Assembly: GCF_001423615.1 (NCBI RefSeq)
Contig: NZ_LMOU01000002.1
Span: 488,052 to 552,051, forward strand
Origin: Microbacterium sp. Leaf159
GTDB lineage: Bacteria > Actinomycetota > Actinomycetes > Actinomycetales > Microbacteriaceae
Reading direction: 5' to 3'
DNA length: 64,000 bases
Part shown: piece by piece, positions 8,185 to 16,699 of the stretch
How positions within the stretch are numbered: position 1 is the stretch's first letter
Layout of the letters: each line of letters opens with the position of its first letter
The notes under the pieces: model-generated
What the model was told of the DNA's origin: nothing
What the model saw: only the letters and a program-made list of their open reading frames with translations
Database searches by the model: none
Made by a program: the position numbers and the translations under genes

Positions 8185-9023
8185 ACTCCTACCGGCAGGA
8201 CGACTGGGACGCGAGCCCCGTGCATCCGTCGACGATCCGCGAGCCGTACCTGATGGGCACCGGCGTCGTCACCGGCGAGGACACCGACACCCGTCCGCTC
8301 GCACCGCCGCACTCGCACCCCGATGCCATGCTCGCGTGGTGCTACCGCGGGACGGTCTGGGTGCAGCTGCAGGAGTCGATGTGGCGCCTCGCTCCGGGGC
8401 AGGGAGTGTGGATCCCCGCGCACACTGCGCACACGGCGCGCCACGAACGCGGCTCGACAGGGTGCTACACCTACATCGCCGACTCGTCGCTGATCACTCC
8501 GATCGACGACGTGACACAGGTGCTCGTCCCGCGAGCCGTGCAGGAGATGCTGCTGCATCTCGGCATCAACGACATGCCGACCGAGCTTCGAGTGCGCATC
8601 CAATCCGTGCTCATCGAGATGCTGCAGCATCGGTCCGCCGAGGCCGCGGACGGATGGGGCGAGGTGCCGTTGCCGGCCGATGAGCGCGTACGCCCACTGG
8701 TGCAGGCCGTGCTCGCCGACCCCGGCGACCCGCGCAGCGCGCGGCAGCTGTTCCTCGCGCACGGACTGCATGAGCGCACGGTGCTGCGCATCTTCCAGAA
8801 CGACGTCGGCATGACCTTCGCCCGGTGGCGCACCGGGGTGCGGATGACGCTGGCTGCCCGACTGATCGTCGACGGCACCCCCATCGGCGCCGCCGCCCAC
8901 CGATGCGGATACTCCACGACGAGCGCGTTCTCGGCAGCGTTCAAAGAGCGCTTCGGCCTCACCCCGAGGCAGCACGTCGCGCGCGTGCAGGCCGACTCCG
9001 CGCACCAGCTCTACTGGCGGTGA
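8181..9023 (+). CDS. AraC family transcriptional regulator with cupin sensor domain
   Basis: The 280-residue protein has an N-terminal cupin-like domain (PPHSHPDAML, then WIPAHTAHTARH) and a C-terminal double helix-turn-helix of the AraC type (SARQLFLAHGLHERTVLRIF, then GYSTTSAFSAAFKERFGLTP). The GTG at 8181 overlaps the preceding stop as GTGA; an internal ATG at 8254 would remove part of the cupin. It precedes a siderophore-uptake operon, and AraC regulators often act as siderophore-responsive activators of such operons. Regulation of that operon is therefore a reasonable inference, not a demonstrated link. Confidence 0.88.
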   Translation: MNSYRQDDWDASPVHPSTIREPYLMGTGVVTGEDTDTRPLAPPHSHPDAMLAWCYRGTVWVQLQESMWRLAPGQGVWIPAHTAHTARHERGSTGCYTYIADSSLITPIDDVTQVLVPRAVQEMLLHLGINDMPTELRVRIQSVLIEMLQHRSAEAADGWGEVPLPADERVRPLVQAVLADPGDPRSARQLFLAHGLHERTVLRIFQNDVGMTFARWRTGVRMTLAARLIVDGTPIGAAAHRCGYSTTSAFSAAFKERFGLTPRQHVARVQADSAHQLYWR

Positions 9024-9116
9024 CGCTCCCGGGATGACGGCATGATGTCGATTCATCGACACAAGTCGTCCGCCTGACGACACTCGCGCCCTCATCCGCG
9101 TTCTAGCATCGATCTG

Positions 9117-9135
9117 TTAGGACATGCTTACCTAA
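9117..9135 (+). promoter_or_regulatory. IdeR/DtxR-type iron box
   Basis: The 19-bp site TTAGGACATGCTTACCTAA matches the DtxR/IdeR consensus at about 15 of 19 positions, with intact outer half-sites TTAGG and CCTAA. It lies about 54 bp upstream of the siderophore-binding lipoprotein gene. Such sites bind Fe-loaded DtxR/IdeR and switch uptake genes off in iron-replete cells. Confidence 0.82.
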
Positions 9136-9188
9136 CCTCGCGCCGCGTTGACGCGGCATACCCTCCCCCCTTTCCCTGAAGGAGAATC

Positions 9189-10256
9189 ATGACGCACGCT
9201 TCTGCGCGCCCGAAGACCCGCCGTGGTGCCGCGCTCGTCGCGGCCGCACTGGCCGCCGCCCTCACGCTCGCGGGGTGTTCGGCATCCGGCGAGTCCGCCG
9301 ACTCGGCCTCGACCGCAGCCTCCGCCGACAGCGTGGTCATCGAGCACGCCCACGGCGAGACGGTCATTCCCGAGAAGCCGCAGCGCATCGTCACGCTCGG
9401 CTGGATGACATCGGACATCGTCGCCGCCCTCGGCACGAACCCGGTCGGCATGGAAGAGGTCTGGGGCGCAGATGAGAGCGGATACCAGCCCTGGTTCGAG
9501 GACTTCGTCACCGAGGAGTACGGCGAGACCCCCGAGATCATCCCGTTCACGGATGACGGTCCCAACTACGAGGCGATCAAGGCGCTCAAGCCCGACCTCA
9601 TCCTGAGCCTCTACTCGGGGATCACCGACGTCGAGTACGAGCGTCTGACCGAGATCGCCCCGACCGTGCCCTACATCGAGCGCGCGTGGGACCCGAGCAC
9701 GTGGGAGGACATGACCCGCACGATCGGCAAGGCGATGTCCGAGGACGAGAAGGCCGAGGAGCTGATCACCGAGACCGAGGAGATGATCACCTCGCTCGCC
9801 GACGAGCACCCCGAGTTCGACGACAAGAGCTTCGTCTGGGGCCTGACCCTGAACGAGGGCGGCACGGACCTCGGCGTCTACCTCGAGTACGACCCGCGCG
9901 TGCGCATCACCGAGGCCCTCGGATTCACCTCGACCTCGGCCATGGACAGCTTCCTGGCGAGCGCCGAGGGCGACAACTGGTACACCGGAGTCAGCCTCGA
10001 GAAGCTCTACGACGTGCAGGCCGACCTGTTCGCAGCATGGGGCAGCAGCGTCGACGAGGGCGAGTACACCGTCGAGAACAAGGTCGTCTCCCGCTGGGAG
10101 CCGATCGAGGCGGGCTCGTACGTGATCTACGCCGACGACGCCCAGGCCTCCGCGATCAGCGCTCCCACCGTGCTCTCGCTGAAGTACATCCTGCCGACCT
10201 ACGTCGACGACCTCGCAGCCGCGCTGCAGGGCGAGCCGACGATCGCCGGCGAGTGA
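9189..10256 (+). CDS. Iron-siderophore ABC transporter substrate-binding lipoprotein
   Basis: The 355-residue protein has a lipoprotein signal peptide with the lipobox LTLAGC (Cys about residue 34) followed by an Ala/Ser-rich linker. The mature part is a type III (FepB/FhuD-like, helical-backbone) binding protein with the family's opening motif IPEKPQRIVTLG. It would sit on the outer face of the membrane, capture ferric siderophore and deliver it to the permeases encoded next. The ATG at 9189 is preceded by GAAGGAG. It is the first gene after the iron box and is probably iron-repressed. Confidence 0.93.
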   Translation: MTHASARPKTRRGAALVAAALAAALTLAGCSASGESADSASTAASADSVVIEHAHGETVIPEKPQRIVTLGWMTSDIVAALGTNPVGMEEVWGADESGYQPWFEDFVTEEYGETPEIIPFTDDGPNYEAIKALKPDLILSLYSGITDVEYERLTEIAPTVPYIERAWDPSTWEDMTRTIGKAMSEDEKAEELITETEEMITSLADEHPEFDDKSFVWGLTLNEGGTDLGVYLEYDPRVRITEALGFTSTSAMDSFLASAEGDNWYTGVSLEKLYDVQADLFAAWGSSVDEGEYTVENKVVSRWEPIEAGSYVIYADDAQASAISAPTVLSLKYILPTYVDDLAAALQGEPTIAGE

Positions 10257-10264
10257 TCCGAGAG

Positions 10265-11338
10265 ATGTCCCTGGCGACGGAAGACGGCACGGACGTCTCG
10301 ATCACGGGCGCGGGGAGTCGTGCAGACGACTCCCCGCGCCGCAACGGGACGCTGGTGGCTGGGCTGGCCGCAGCGACCATCGTGCTGGCCGCCGTCGCCA
10401 TCGCCTCGCTCGCCATCGGCAATCGCGCGATCGACCCGGTGACGGTTCTGAACGCGGTCTTCGCCTACGACGACGCGAACCCTCTGCACCTGATGGTGAT
10501 GGAGCTGCGCGTCCCGCGCACGCTGCTCGGCATCGTCGTGGGCGCGGCGCTCGCCGTCTGCGGCGGACTGATCCAGGCGTTCACCCGCAATCCCCTGGCC
10601 GACCCCGGCATCCTCGGCGTGAACGCCGGAGCGTCGTTCGCCGTGACGTTCGCGGTGGGGATCCTCGGCCTGACCACCCCCGGCGCCTACGTGCCCTTCG
10701 CGCTGCTCGGCGCCTTCGTCCTCACCGTTCTCGTGTACGTCCTCGGCTCGTTCGGACGCTCGGGTGCGACGCCGATGAAGCTGACCCTCGCCGGCGTCGC
10801 GCTCGGGGCGGCGTTCACCGGCTTCACCACCGCGATCGTGCTGCGCGACCTCGGCACACTGCAGGTCATGCGCTTCTGGGGAGTCGGATCCATCGGCGGC
10901 CGCACGCTCGACCAGCTCGCCTGGGCCGCACCGCTCATCGCCGGCGGGCTGCTCATCGCCCTGCTGTGCGCCCGCTCTCTCAACGCGCTCGCCCTCGGCG
11001 ACGACCTGGCGCAGGCACTCGGGGCCCGCGTGCGCGTGACCCGAGTGATGGTCATCATCGCCGTCACGATCCTCGCCGGCACGAGCGTCGCCGCAGCCGG
11101 TCCCATCGCCTTCGTCGGCCTGATGATCCCGCACGTCGTGCGCTGGTTCACCGGTCCCGATCAGCGCTGGGTGCTCACGTACTCGATGATCATCGGCCCG
11201 GCCTTCCTGCTGCTGGCCGACATCCTCGGTCGCATCGTGCTGCCCAGCGGCGAACTCCGCGTCGGCATCGTCACGGCGCTGCTCGGAGCGCCGATCCTGA
11301 TCATCCTCGTGCGTCGCAAGCGGGTGAGCGGACTGTGA
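10265..11338 (+). CDS. FecCD-family siderophore ABC permease (first subunit)
   Basis: The roughly 357-residue permease has about nine or ten membrane segments and FecCD hallmarks: RVPRTLLGIVVGAALAVCGG, the segment TRNPLADPGILGVNAGA, and near the end AAGPIAFVGLMIPHVVR, which contacts the ATPase. The start is chosen as ATG 10265; a GTG at 10253 overlapping the previous stop as GTGA is equally possible and adds four residues. It pairs with the next permease to form the membrane channel of a BtuC-like importer. Confidence 0.92.
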   Translation: MSLATEDGTDVSITGAGSRADDSPRRNGTLVAGLAAATIVLAAVAIASLAIGNRAIDPVTVLNAVFAYDDANPLHLMVMELRVPRTLLGIVVGAALAVCGGLIQAFTRNPLADPGILGVNAGASFAVTFAVGILGLTTPGAYVPFALLGAFVLTVLVYVLGSFGRSGATPMKLTLAGVALGAAFTGFTTAIVLRDLGTLQVMRFWGVGSIGGRTLDQLAWAAPLIAGGLLIALLCARSLNALALGDDLAQALGARVRVTRVMVIIAVTILAGTSVAAAGPIAFVGLMIPHVVRWFTGPDQRWVLTYSMIIGPAFLLLADILGRIVLPSGELRVGIVTALLGAPILIILVRRKRVSGL

Positions 11339-12438
11339 GCATCGACCAGCATCCCCTCGACCAGTTGACCGCGGCAGAGCGAGGCTCCGACTTCACCCCC
11401 GTCGATCACGGTCGCCGCCTGTTCCGCATCGAGACCGCCCGCATCGCCGCGCTCGTCCCGGTGCGCTCGGTGCTGGTGTGCGCGGTGCTCGTCGTCGTGA
11501 TCATCGCGGCCGGTCTGGCGTCGATGACGATCGGCGCCTATGAGGTCGACTTCCCGTCCGTCCTCCGTGCGATCTTCGACCCGTCATCCGACCCCGACAT
11601 CCGCCAGGTCGTCTTCGAGTGGCGGCTGCCGCGCGTGCTGTTCGCGGTGCTCTGCGGCGCGGCCCTCGCGCTGGCGGGCGGCATCTTCCAGTCGCTCACC
11701 CGCAACCCGCTCGGCTCCCCCGACATCATCGGCTTCGGCGTCGGCGCTCAGTTCGGCGTGACGCTGATGATGGTCGTCCTCGAACTGAACACCTACATGT
11801 TCAAGGCGGTCGGCGCCCTCGTCGGCGGGCTGATCACCGCCCTGCTCGTCTACGTGCTCGCGCACAAGAACACGCTGTCGTCGTTCCGGCTGATCATCGT
11901 GGGCATCGGCGTCTCGGCGGGGCTCGGGTCGCTCACCTCATGGATCCTGATCTCGGTCAGCGTCGAGAAGGCCATGATGGCGGCGACCTGGGGCGCGGGC
12001 TCGCTCGCATCCCTCGGGTTCGACCAGCTGATTCCCGCCGCGGTCGTCTTCGCGGTCGTGACCCTCGCCTCCCTGCCCCTGAACCGCACCCTTCCCGTGC
12101 TCGAGATGGGCGACGACGCGGCGACCGCTCTCGGCATCAGCCCCGGCCGCACGAGACTCGCCGCGATGGTGTTCGGTGTGGCTCTGGTCGCGCTGGTCAC
12201 AGCCGCTGCCGGGCCGATCTCGTTCATCGCCCTCGCCGCCCCGCAGATCTCGCAGCGGCTCACCCGCTCGAACACACCCATGGGCACCGCGCCGGTGATG
12301 CTCACGGGCGCGGCACTCGTCGTCGTGTCGGATGCTGTCGCCCAGCTCGTCGCCGTGCCGGTAGGCGTCGTGACCGTGTCGGTCGGCGGGCTCTATCTCG
12401 CCTGGCTGCTCGCCGCCCAGTACGCGCGTCGCGCCTGA
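11335..12438 (+). CDS. FecCD-family siderophore ABC permease (second subunit)
   Basis: The 367-residue permease starts at GTG 11335, overlapping the previous stop as GTGA, which indicates translational coupling. FecCD motifs are present: WRLPRVLFAVLCGAALALAG, the segment TRNPLGSPDIIGFGVGAQ, and AAGPISFIALAAPQISQRL. It has a longer cytoplasmic N-terminus (about 40 residues) than its partner. The two permeases differ enough to form a heterodimer, as in FepDG or FhuB halves. Confidence 0.92.
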   Translation: MSIDQHPLDQLTAAERGSDFTPVDHGRRLFRIETARIAALVPVRSVLVCAVLVVVIIAAGLASMTIGAYEVDFPSVLRAIFDPSSDPDIRQVVFEWRLPRVLFAVLCGAALALAGGIFQSLTRNPLGSPDIIGFGVGAQFGVTLMMVVLELNTYMFKAVGALVGGLITALLVYVLAHKNTLSSFRLIIVGIGVSAGLGSLTSWILISVSVEKAMMAATWGAGSLASLGFDQLIPAAVVFAVVTLASLPLNRTLPVLEMGDDAATALGISPGRTRLAAMVFGVALVALVTAAAGPISFIALAAPQISQRLTRSNTPMGTAPVMLTGAALVVVSDAVAQLVAVPVGVVTVSVGGLYLAWLLAAQYARRA

Positions 12439-12449
12439 AAGGAACATCG

Positions 12450-13238
12450 ATGACCACCTCGCTGCTGGCCCGCGACATCACCCTGAGCTACGGAGACACC
12501 CCCATCGTCTCGGGGCTGTCGCTGGAGGTTCCGGATGACTCGTTCACGATCATCATCGGACCCAACGCGTGCGGCAAGTCGACGCTGCTGCGCGGCTTCG
12601 CCCGTCTGCTGCGCCCGACGACCGGGGCCGTGCTCCTCGACGGGGCGGAACTGCGCACATTCAAGCCGAAGGAGGCGGCGAAGCGGCTCGGGCTCCTCCC
12701 CCAGTCGTCGATCGCCCCAGACGGCATCACGGTCGCCGACCTGGTCGGCCGGGGACGGTTCCCTCATCAGAGCGCGATGCGCACCTGGAGCAGTGCCGAC
12801 GAACGTGCGGTATCCGAGGCGATGGCCGCCACCGGGGTGACCGACCTCTCTCGTCGCCTGGTGGACGAGCTCTCCGGTGGTCAGCGTCAGCGGGTCTGGG
12901 TCGCGATGGCGCTCGCGCAGCAGACCAAGCATCTGCTGCTCGACGAGCCGACGACGTTCCTCGACATCGCCCACCAGATCGACCTGATGGAGCTGTTCGC
13001 CGACCTTCATCGAAACGGAACGACCCTGGTCGCCGTGCTGCACGACCTCAACCACGCCGCCCGCTATGCCACCCATCTCGTGGCGATGCGCGACGGCGAG
13101 ATCGTGGCCCAGGGCGACCCGCGCGAGATCATCACGGCCGAGCTCGTCGAGTCCGTGTACGACCTGCCGTGCCGGGTGATCACCGATCCCGTATCCGGCA
13201 CCCCGCTCGTGCTGCCGCTCGGTCGGCGGAAACCGTGA
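12450..13238 (+). CDS. Iron-siderophore ABC transporter ATPase (FepC/FhuC-like)
   Basis: The 262-residue ATPase has Walker A GPNACGKST, Q-loop LLPQSS, signature LSGGQRQR, Walker B HLLLDEPT and H-loop AVLHDLNHAARY, the last typical of iron-siderophore importers. Ribosome binding site AAAGGAA precedes the ATG at 12450. It energises the FecCD permease pair encoded immediately upstream. The next gene starts inside its stop codon. Confidence 0.94.
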   Translation: MTTSLLARDITLSYGDTPIVSGLSLEVPDDSFTIIIGPNACGKSTLLRGFARLLRPTTGAVLLDGAELRTFKPKEAAKRLGLLPQSSIAPDGITVADLVGRGRFPHQSAMRTWSSADERAVSEAMAATGVTDLSRRLVDELSGGQRQRVWVAMALAQQTKHLLLDEPTTFLDIAHQIDLMELFADLHRNGTTLVAVLHDLNHAARYATHLVAMRDGEIVAQGDPREIITAELVESVYDLPCRVITDPVSGTPLVLPLGRRKP

Positions 13239-14878
13239 TCACCACCCCGCGCCGGCTCTTCGCGCTGGCCCTCACATCGCAGGGTCGTGGGCTCACCCTG
13301 ACGGCGGCGACGGCACTCCTGATCGTGCATTCGCTCGCCGAGGCCGCGATCCCGGTGATCATCGGCGCGACGATCGACCGCGCCGTGCTCCCGTCGGACG
13401 CGGCCGCGCTCGCCCTCTGGATCGGCATCCTGGTTGGCACCTTCCTCCTGCTGACGGCGAGCTACCAGGCGGCGTCACGACTGATGGTGGGCGTCTACGG
13501 CTACGGCGAGCAGGCGCTGCGCCACCTCACGCTGTCGCGGATGCTGCGCCCTCGCCTCTCTCGGCGCGCGACCACCCCGGGAGAAGCCCTCACGTATGTG
13601 ACCTCCGACACCTATCGCGTCGCGGGCGTGGCATGGTCCGTCGCCCAGCAGTGCGCGACGATCGCGGCGATCGCCGGCACGGCTCTCGCAATGCTGGTGA
13701 TCTCGCCGATCGCGACGCTGGTCGTGTTCGCCTCGACCGTCGTGATGATGTGGGTGATGAGGGTCGTCTCGCGTCCCCTGGAACGCCGAGGCGCCGCCGA
13801 GCAGCACGCGGCGACCGAGGCGGGCGCTGTCGCCGCCGACTTCATGTCGGGATTCCGGGTGCTCGTCGGCATCGGCGCGCGCGAAGAGGCGGTGCGACGC
13901 TACGTCGCCGCCAGCGATGCCAGCCGCATCGCCGCGACGACCGCCGGGCGCTCTCTCGCCGTGTACGAGGCGGTGAGCTCGGCTCTCGCCGCCGTGGCGA
14001 CCACCGTGCTGGCCGGGCTCTCGGCGTGGTTCGCCGCAGAAGGGCAGATCACCATCGGCGAACTCGTGACGGTTCTCGGTCTCGCCCAGTTCCTCAGCGG
14101 ATCGCTCGCGTACGCCGGGTCGTTCCCCTCGAACTGGATCCACAAGCTCGCCTCCGCGAAGCGCTTGGCCGAGATGATCAACGCCGACGACCTGCTCGAC
14201 GCACCCGCGGCGCGGTCGTTCGATCGTTCTCGCCGAGTCGCCGACGACGTCGCACTGACCTTCCGTCTCGGCCTCGAGGGACCGATGCACATCGACGTGC
14301 GCCGCGGCGAGCTGCTCGGCATCCGCCCGTCCGACAGCGACGAGGCGCGCGCGCTCTCGCGACTGCTGGGGCTTCGGACACCACCCGATCGCGGCCAGGT
14401 CTCGATCGCGATCGACGGATCTCTGCACGACGTGAGCGAGCTGGATGCCGCGGAATACCGCCGCCGGGTCGTCGCCCTGCCGCACCGCCACACGATCACG
14501 ACCGGAACGATGCGCGAGGCCGTGGGCGGACCCGGCGCGGGATCTGCGCGGTCGGAACTCGTCGACGTGGCGGCTCTGCACGACACGATCAGCGAGGTCG
14601 GCGGATGGGATGCGCAGGTCGGCGAGGCCGGCAGGCGTCTCTCGGGCGGACAGCGGCAGCGGATCGGCATCGCCCGAGCCCTGCACGCCGAGGCCGAGCT
14701 CCTGGTGCTCGACGAGCCGACCTCGGCGGTGGATGCCATCACAGAGGCGCACATCGCGCGCGCTCTCGCCCGGCGCGACAGGACGACGATCGTGATCAGC
14801 AGCTCCCCCACGCTTCTCGGGGCGTGCGACCGCGTGATCGACCTGGCGCCAGAGGGATCGGACGACCGCCATGACTGA
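13235..14878 (+). CDS. Exporter-fold ABC half-transporter with degenerate Walker A (siderophore locus)
   Basis: The 547-residue protein has a six-helix exporter-type membrane domain (about residues 1-320) and a C-terminal nucleotide-binding domain. Its Walker A position (about 361-371) reads GIRPSDSDEAR instead of GxxGxGKST, and the H-loop His is replaced by Ser (VISSSPTLLG). The signature LSGGQRQR (469-476), Walker B LLVLDEP and D-loop SAVDA are intact. It can therefore contribute only the signature side of one active ATP site and must pair with the next gene product. GTG 13235 overlaps the previous stop. Homologous pairs beside siderophore importers (IrtAB, YbtPQ) move siderophores across the membrane; the direction here is unknown. 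Confidence 0.88.
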   Translation: MITTPRRLFALALTSQGRGLTLTAATALLIVHSLAEAAIPVIIGATIDRAVLPSDAAALALWIGILVGTFLLLTASYQAASRLMVGVYGYGEQALRHLTLSRMLRPRLSRRATTPGEALTYVTSDTYRVAGVAWSVAQQCATIAAIAGTALAMLVISPIATLVVFASTVVMMWVMRVVSRPLERRGAAEQHAATEAGAVAADFMSGFRVLVGIGAREEAVRRYVAASDASRIAATTAGRSLAVYEAVSSALAAVATTVLAGLSAWFAAEGQITIGELVTVLGLAQFLSGSLAYAGSFPSNWIHKLASAKRLAEMINADDLLDAPAARSFDRSRRVADDVALTFRLGLEGPMHIDVRRGELLGIRPSDSDEARALSRLLGLRTPPDRGQVSIAIDGSLHDVSELDAAEYRRRVVALPHRHTITTGTMREAVGGPGAGSARSELVDVAALHDTISEVGGWDAQVGEAGRRLSGGQRQRIGIARALHAEAELLVLDEPTSAVDAITEAHIARALARRDRTTIVISSSPTLLGACDRVIDLAPEGSDDRHD

Positions 14879-16625
14879 CACTCCGACTCCTCTGCTGCCG
14901 ATCGCGACGGGCACTCGCGTGCGCATCGTCATCGGGATGCTGCTGCGCCGCCACCGCGGACGCACCGTCGGCGTGGCGGTGCTGTTCCTCGGGGCATCCG
15001 CTCTGGGCATCGTGCTGCCCGCGTGCCTGGGCCGGATCGTCGACGCCGTATCGACCGATGCGGGTCTTGCCGTGATCGCGGGGTGGGTCCTCGGCGCCGG
15101 CGCCGGCGCCATCGGGGCGGCAGTGGTGATGCTGTGGGCGGCCCGCGTGCTGACCGGGCTCGTGCAGGACGTGCTCGCCGATCTGCGCGAAGACGTGTTC
15201 GCCTCGGCGATGCGGCTGCCGGTGAGCACGGTCGATGACGGAGAGACGGCGGATCTGCTCTCGCGTGTCACCGGCGACGTCGATGCGGTCGCCGAGGCCG
15301 GCGGCAACGTCGTGCCGGTTCTGCTGTCCGCGGGCTTCGCGATCGGGGTGTCGATCGTCGCGCTGACGGCCCTCGACCCCTGGCTCGCACTCGCGGGCGT
15401 CCTCTCCGTGCCGTTCTACGTGCTCGGGACCCGCGCGTTCCTCCGACGCTCCCGGGTCGTGTTCCGCGAGGTGCGGGTGCGCGAGGCCGCACGCAGCCAG
15501 GCTGTGCTCGAAGCCGTCGAGGGCATCGAGACCCTCACGGCACTCAACGAGCAGCACCACGCGCTCGCGAGGGTCACGGCGCGGGCGGAGGACTCGATCA
15601 GGATGCAGATCGAGGGCGTCCGGGTGCGCAATCGACTGTTCCGCTGGATCAACGGCGGAGAGCTCGTCGGCCTCGGTGCGATACTCGCCACCGGATTCCT
15701 GCTGCACGCGAACGGCGCGATCACCGTGGGAATGGTCACGACCGCCGCTCTCGTCTTCCACCGCCTGTTCGATCCGGTCGGCCAGCTGATCTTCGGTCTG
15801 GACGATATCCAGAGGGCGGCGATCGGACTCGCGCGGCTCGTCGGCGTGATCGACCTCGCGCCGCAGAAGGACACGGCGACGTCCGCCGCCGCTCGCCCTG
15901 TCGGTGAGGCTCATCCTGTCGGCGGGCACACGCCGGTCGCGGTGGAGCTGCAGGATGTCGGCTTCCGCTATCCGACGACCGACCGGGGCATCGACGGCGT
16001 CACGCTGAGGGTGCAGCCCGGCACGACCACAGCCCTCGTCGGGTCATCGGGGTCGGGCAAGAGCACCCTCGCCAGAGTCATCGCAGGGCACCACCCGACG
16101 GCATCCGGAAGCGTCCGCTTCGCCCCCGCGGTGGCGACTCCCTACTACGTGTCGCAGGAGCTCCATCAGTTCCGCGGCTCGATCGCCGACAACCTGCGTC
16201 TCGCGGCACCCGACGCGAGCGACGACGAGATGATCGCCGCTCTGATCGCGGTGGGGGCGGAGTGGGCCGCGGAGTCCCTCGCGACCGTCGCGCAGGCTGC
16301 CCCGCTCGACGAAGGCCGGATCCAGCAGCTCGCCATCGCCAGGGCGCTGCTCGCCGACCCAGCCGTGGTGATCCTCGACGAGGCGACGGCCGATGTCGGG
16401 CTCCACCACCGCGACGCCGTCGAGGCCGCGATCAGAGTGCTGCGTCAGGGCCGCACGACCGTGCTGATCGCACATCGGCTGGAGCCCGTGTCGACCGCCG
16501 AGCAGATCGTCGTCTTCGCCGACGGTCGCGCGACTCAGCGAGGGACGCACGACGAACTGCTCGCGACCGACGGGCTGTACCGCAGCTTCTGGCTCGCCCA
16601 GAGCTCGACCGCCGAGTTCCGGTGA
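14871..16625 (+). CDS. Exporter-fold ABC half-transporter with intact Walker A and degenerate signature motif
   Basis: The 584-residue partner of the preceding protein overlaps it by 8 bp. The membrane domain spans about residues 20-330. The nucleotide-binding domain has a perfect Walker A GSSGSGKST (391-399), Walker B VVILDEA and H-loop His in LIAHRLEP. Its signature reads LDEGRIQQ (479-486) instead of LSGGQ, and the D-loop is ADVG. Combined with the partner's defects this predicts one competent ATP site (this Walker A with the partner's LSGGQ) and one dead site. A strong hairpin follows, ending the iron operon. Confidence 0.89.
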   Translation: MTDTPTPLLPIATGTRVRIVIGMLLRRHRGRTVGVAVLFLGASALGIVLPACLGRIVDAVSTDAGLAVIAGWVLGAGAGAIGAAVVMLWAARVLTGLVQDVLADLREDVFASAMRLPVSTVDDGETADLLSRVTGDVDAVAEAGGNVVPVLLSAGFAIGVSIVALTALDPWLALAGVLSVPFYVLGTRAFLRRSRVVFREVRVREAARSQAVLEAVEGIETLTALNEQHHALARVTARAEDSIRMQIEGVRVRNRLFRWINGGELVGLGAILATGFLLHANGAITVGMVTTAALVFHRLFDPVGQLIFGLDDIQRAAIGLARLVGVIDLAPQKDTATSAAARPVGEAHPVGGHTPVAVELQDVGFRYPTTDRGIDGVTLRVQPGTTTALVGSSGSGKSTLARVIAGHHPTASGSVRFAPAVATPYYVSQELHQFRGSIADNLRLAAPDASDDEMIAALIAVGAEWAAESLATVAQAAPLDEGRIQQLAIARALLADPAVVILDEATADVGLHHRDAVEAAIRVLRQGRTTVLIAHRLEPVSTAEQIVVFADGRATQRGTHDELLATDGLYRSFWLAQSSTAEFR

Positions 16626-16638
16626 CCGTTCCACCCCG

Positions 16639-16670
16639 CGGACGCACCCGTTTCTGAACGAGTGCGTCCG
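16639..16670 (+). terminator. Hairpin terminator after the siderophore operon
   Basis: A near-perfect stem pairs CGGACGCAC (16639-16647) with GTGCGTCCG (16662-16670), extended by CGTT/AACG around a TCTG loop. No U-tract follows, as is common for high-GC actinobacterial terminators. It lies 13 bp after the last ABC gene and 30 bp before ltrA. Confidence 0.65.
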
Positions 16671-16699
16671 GTCTCGATCGGCGATGCCAGGATGGTCCC

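Noticed and set aside
9024..9116. Additional promoter elements between AraC and the siderophore operon
   Set aside because: Only the iron box is convincing; -10/-35 candidates nearby are too weak to list separately.
13235..14878. Pseudogene call for the first exporter-fold ABC gene because of its missing Walker A
   Set aside because: The frame is intact and other motifs are perfect, and the partner shows the complementary defects, which indicates functional asymmetry.
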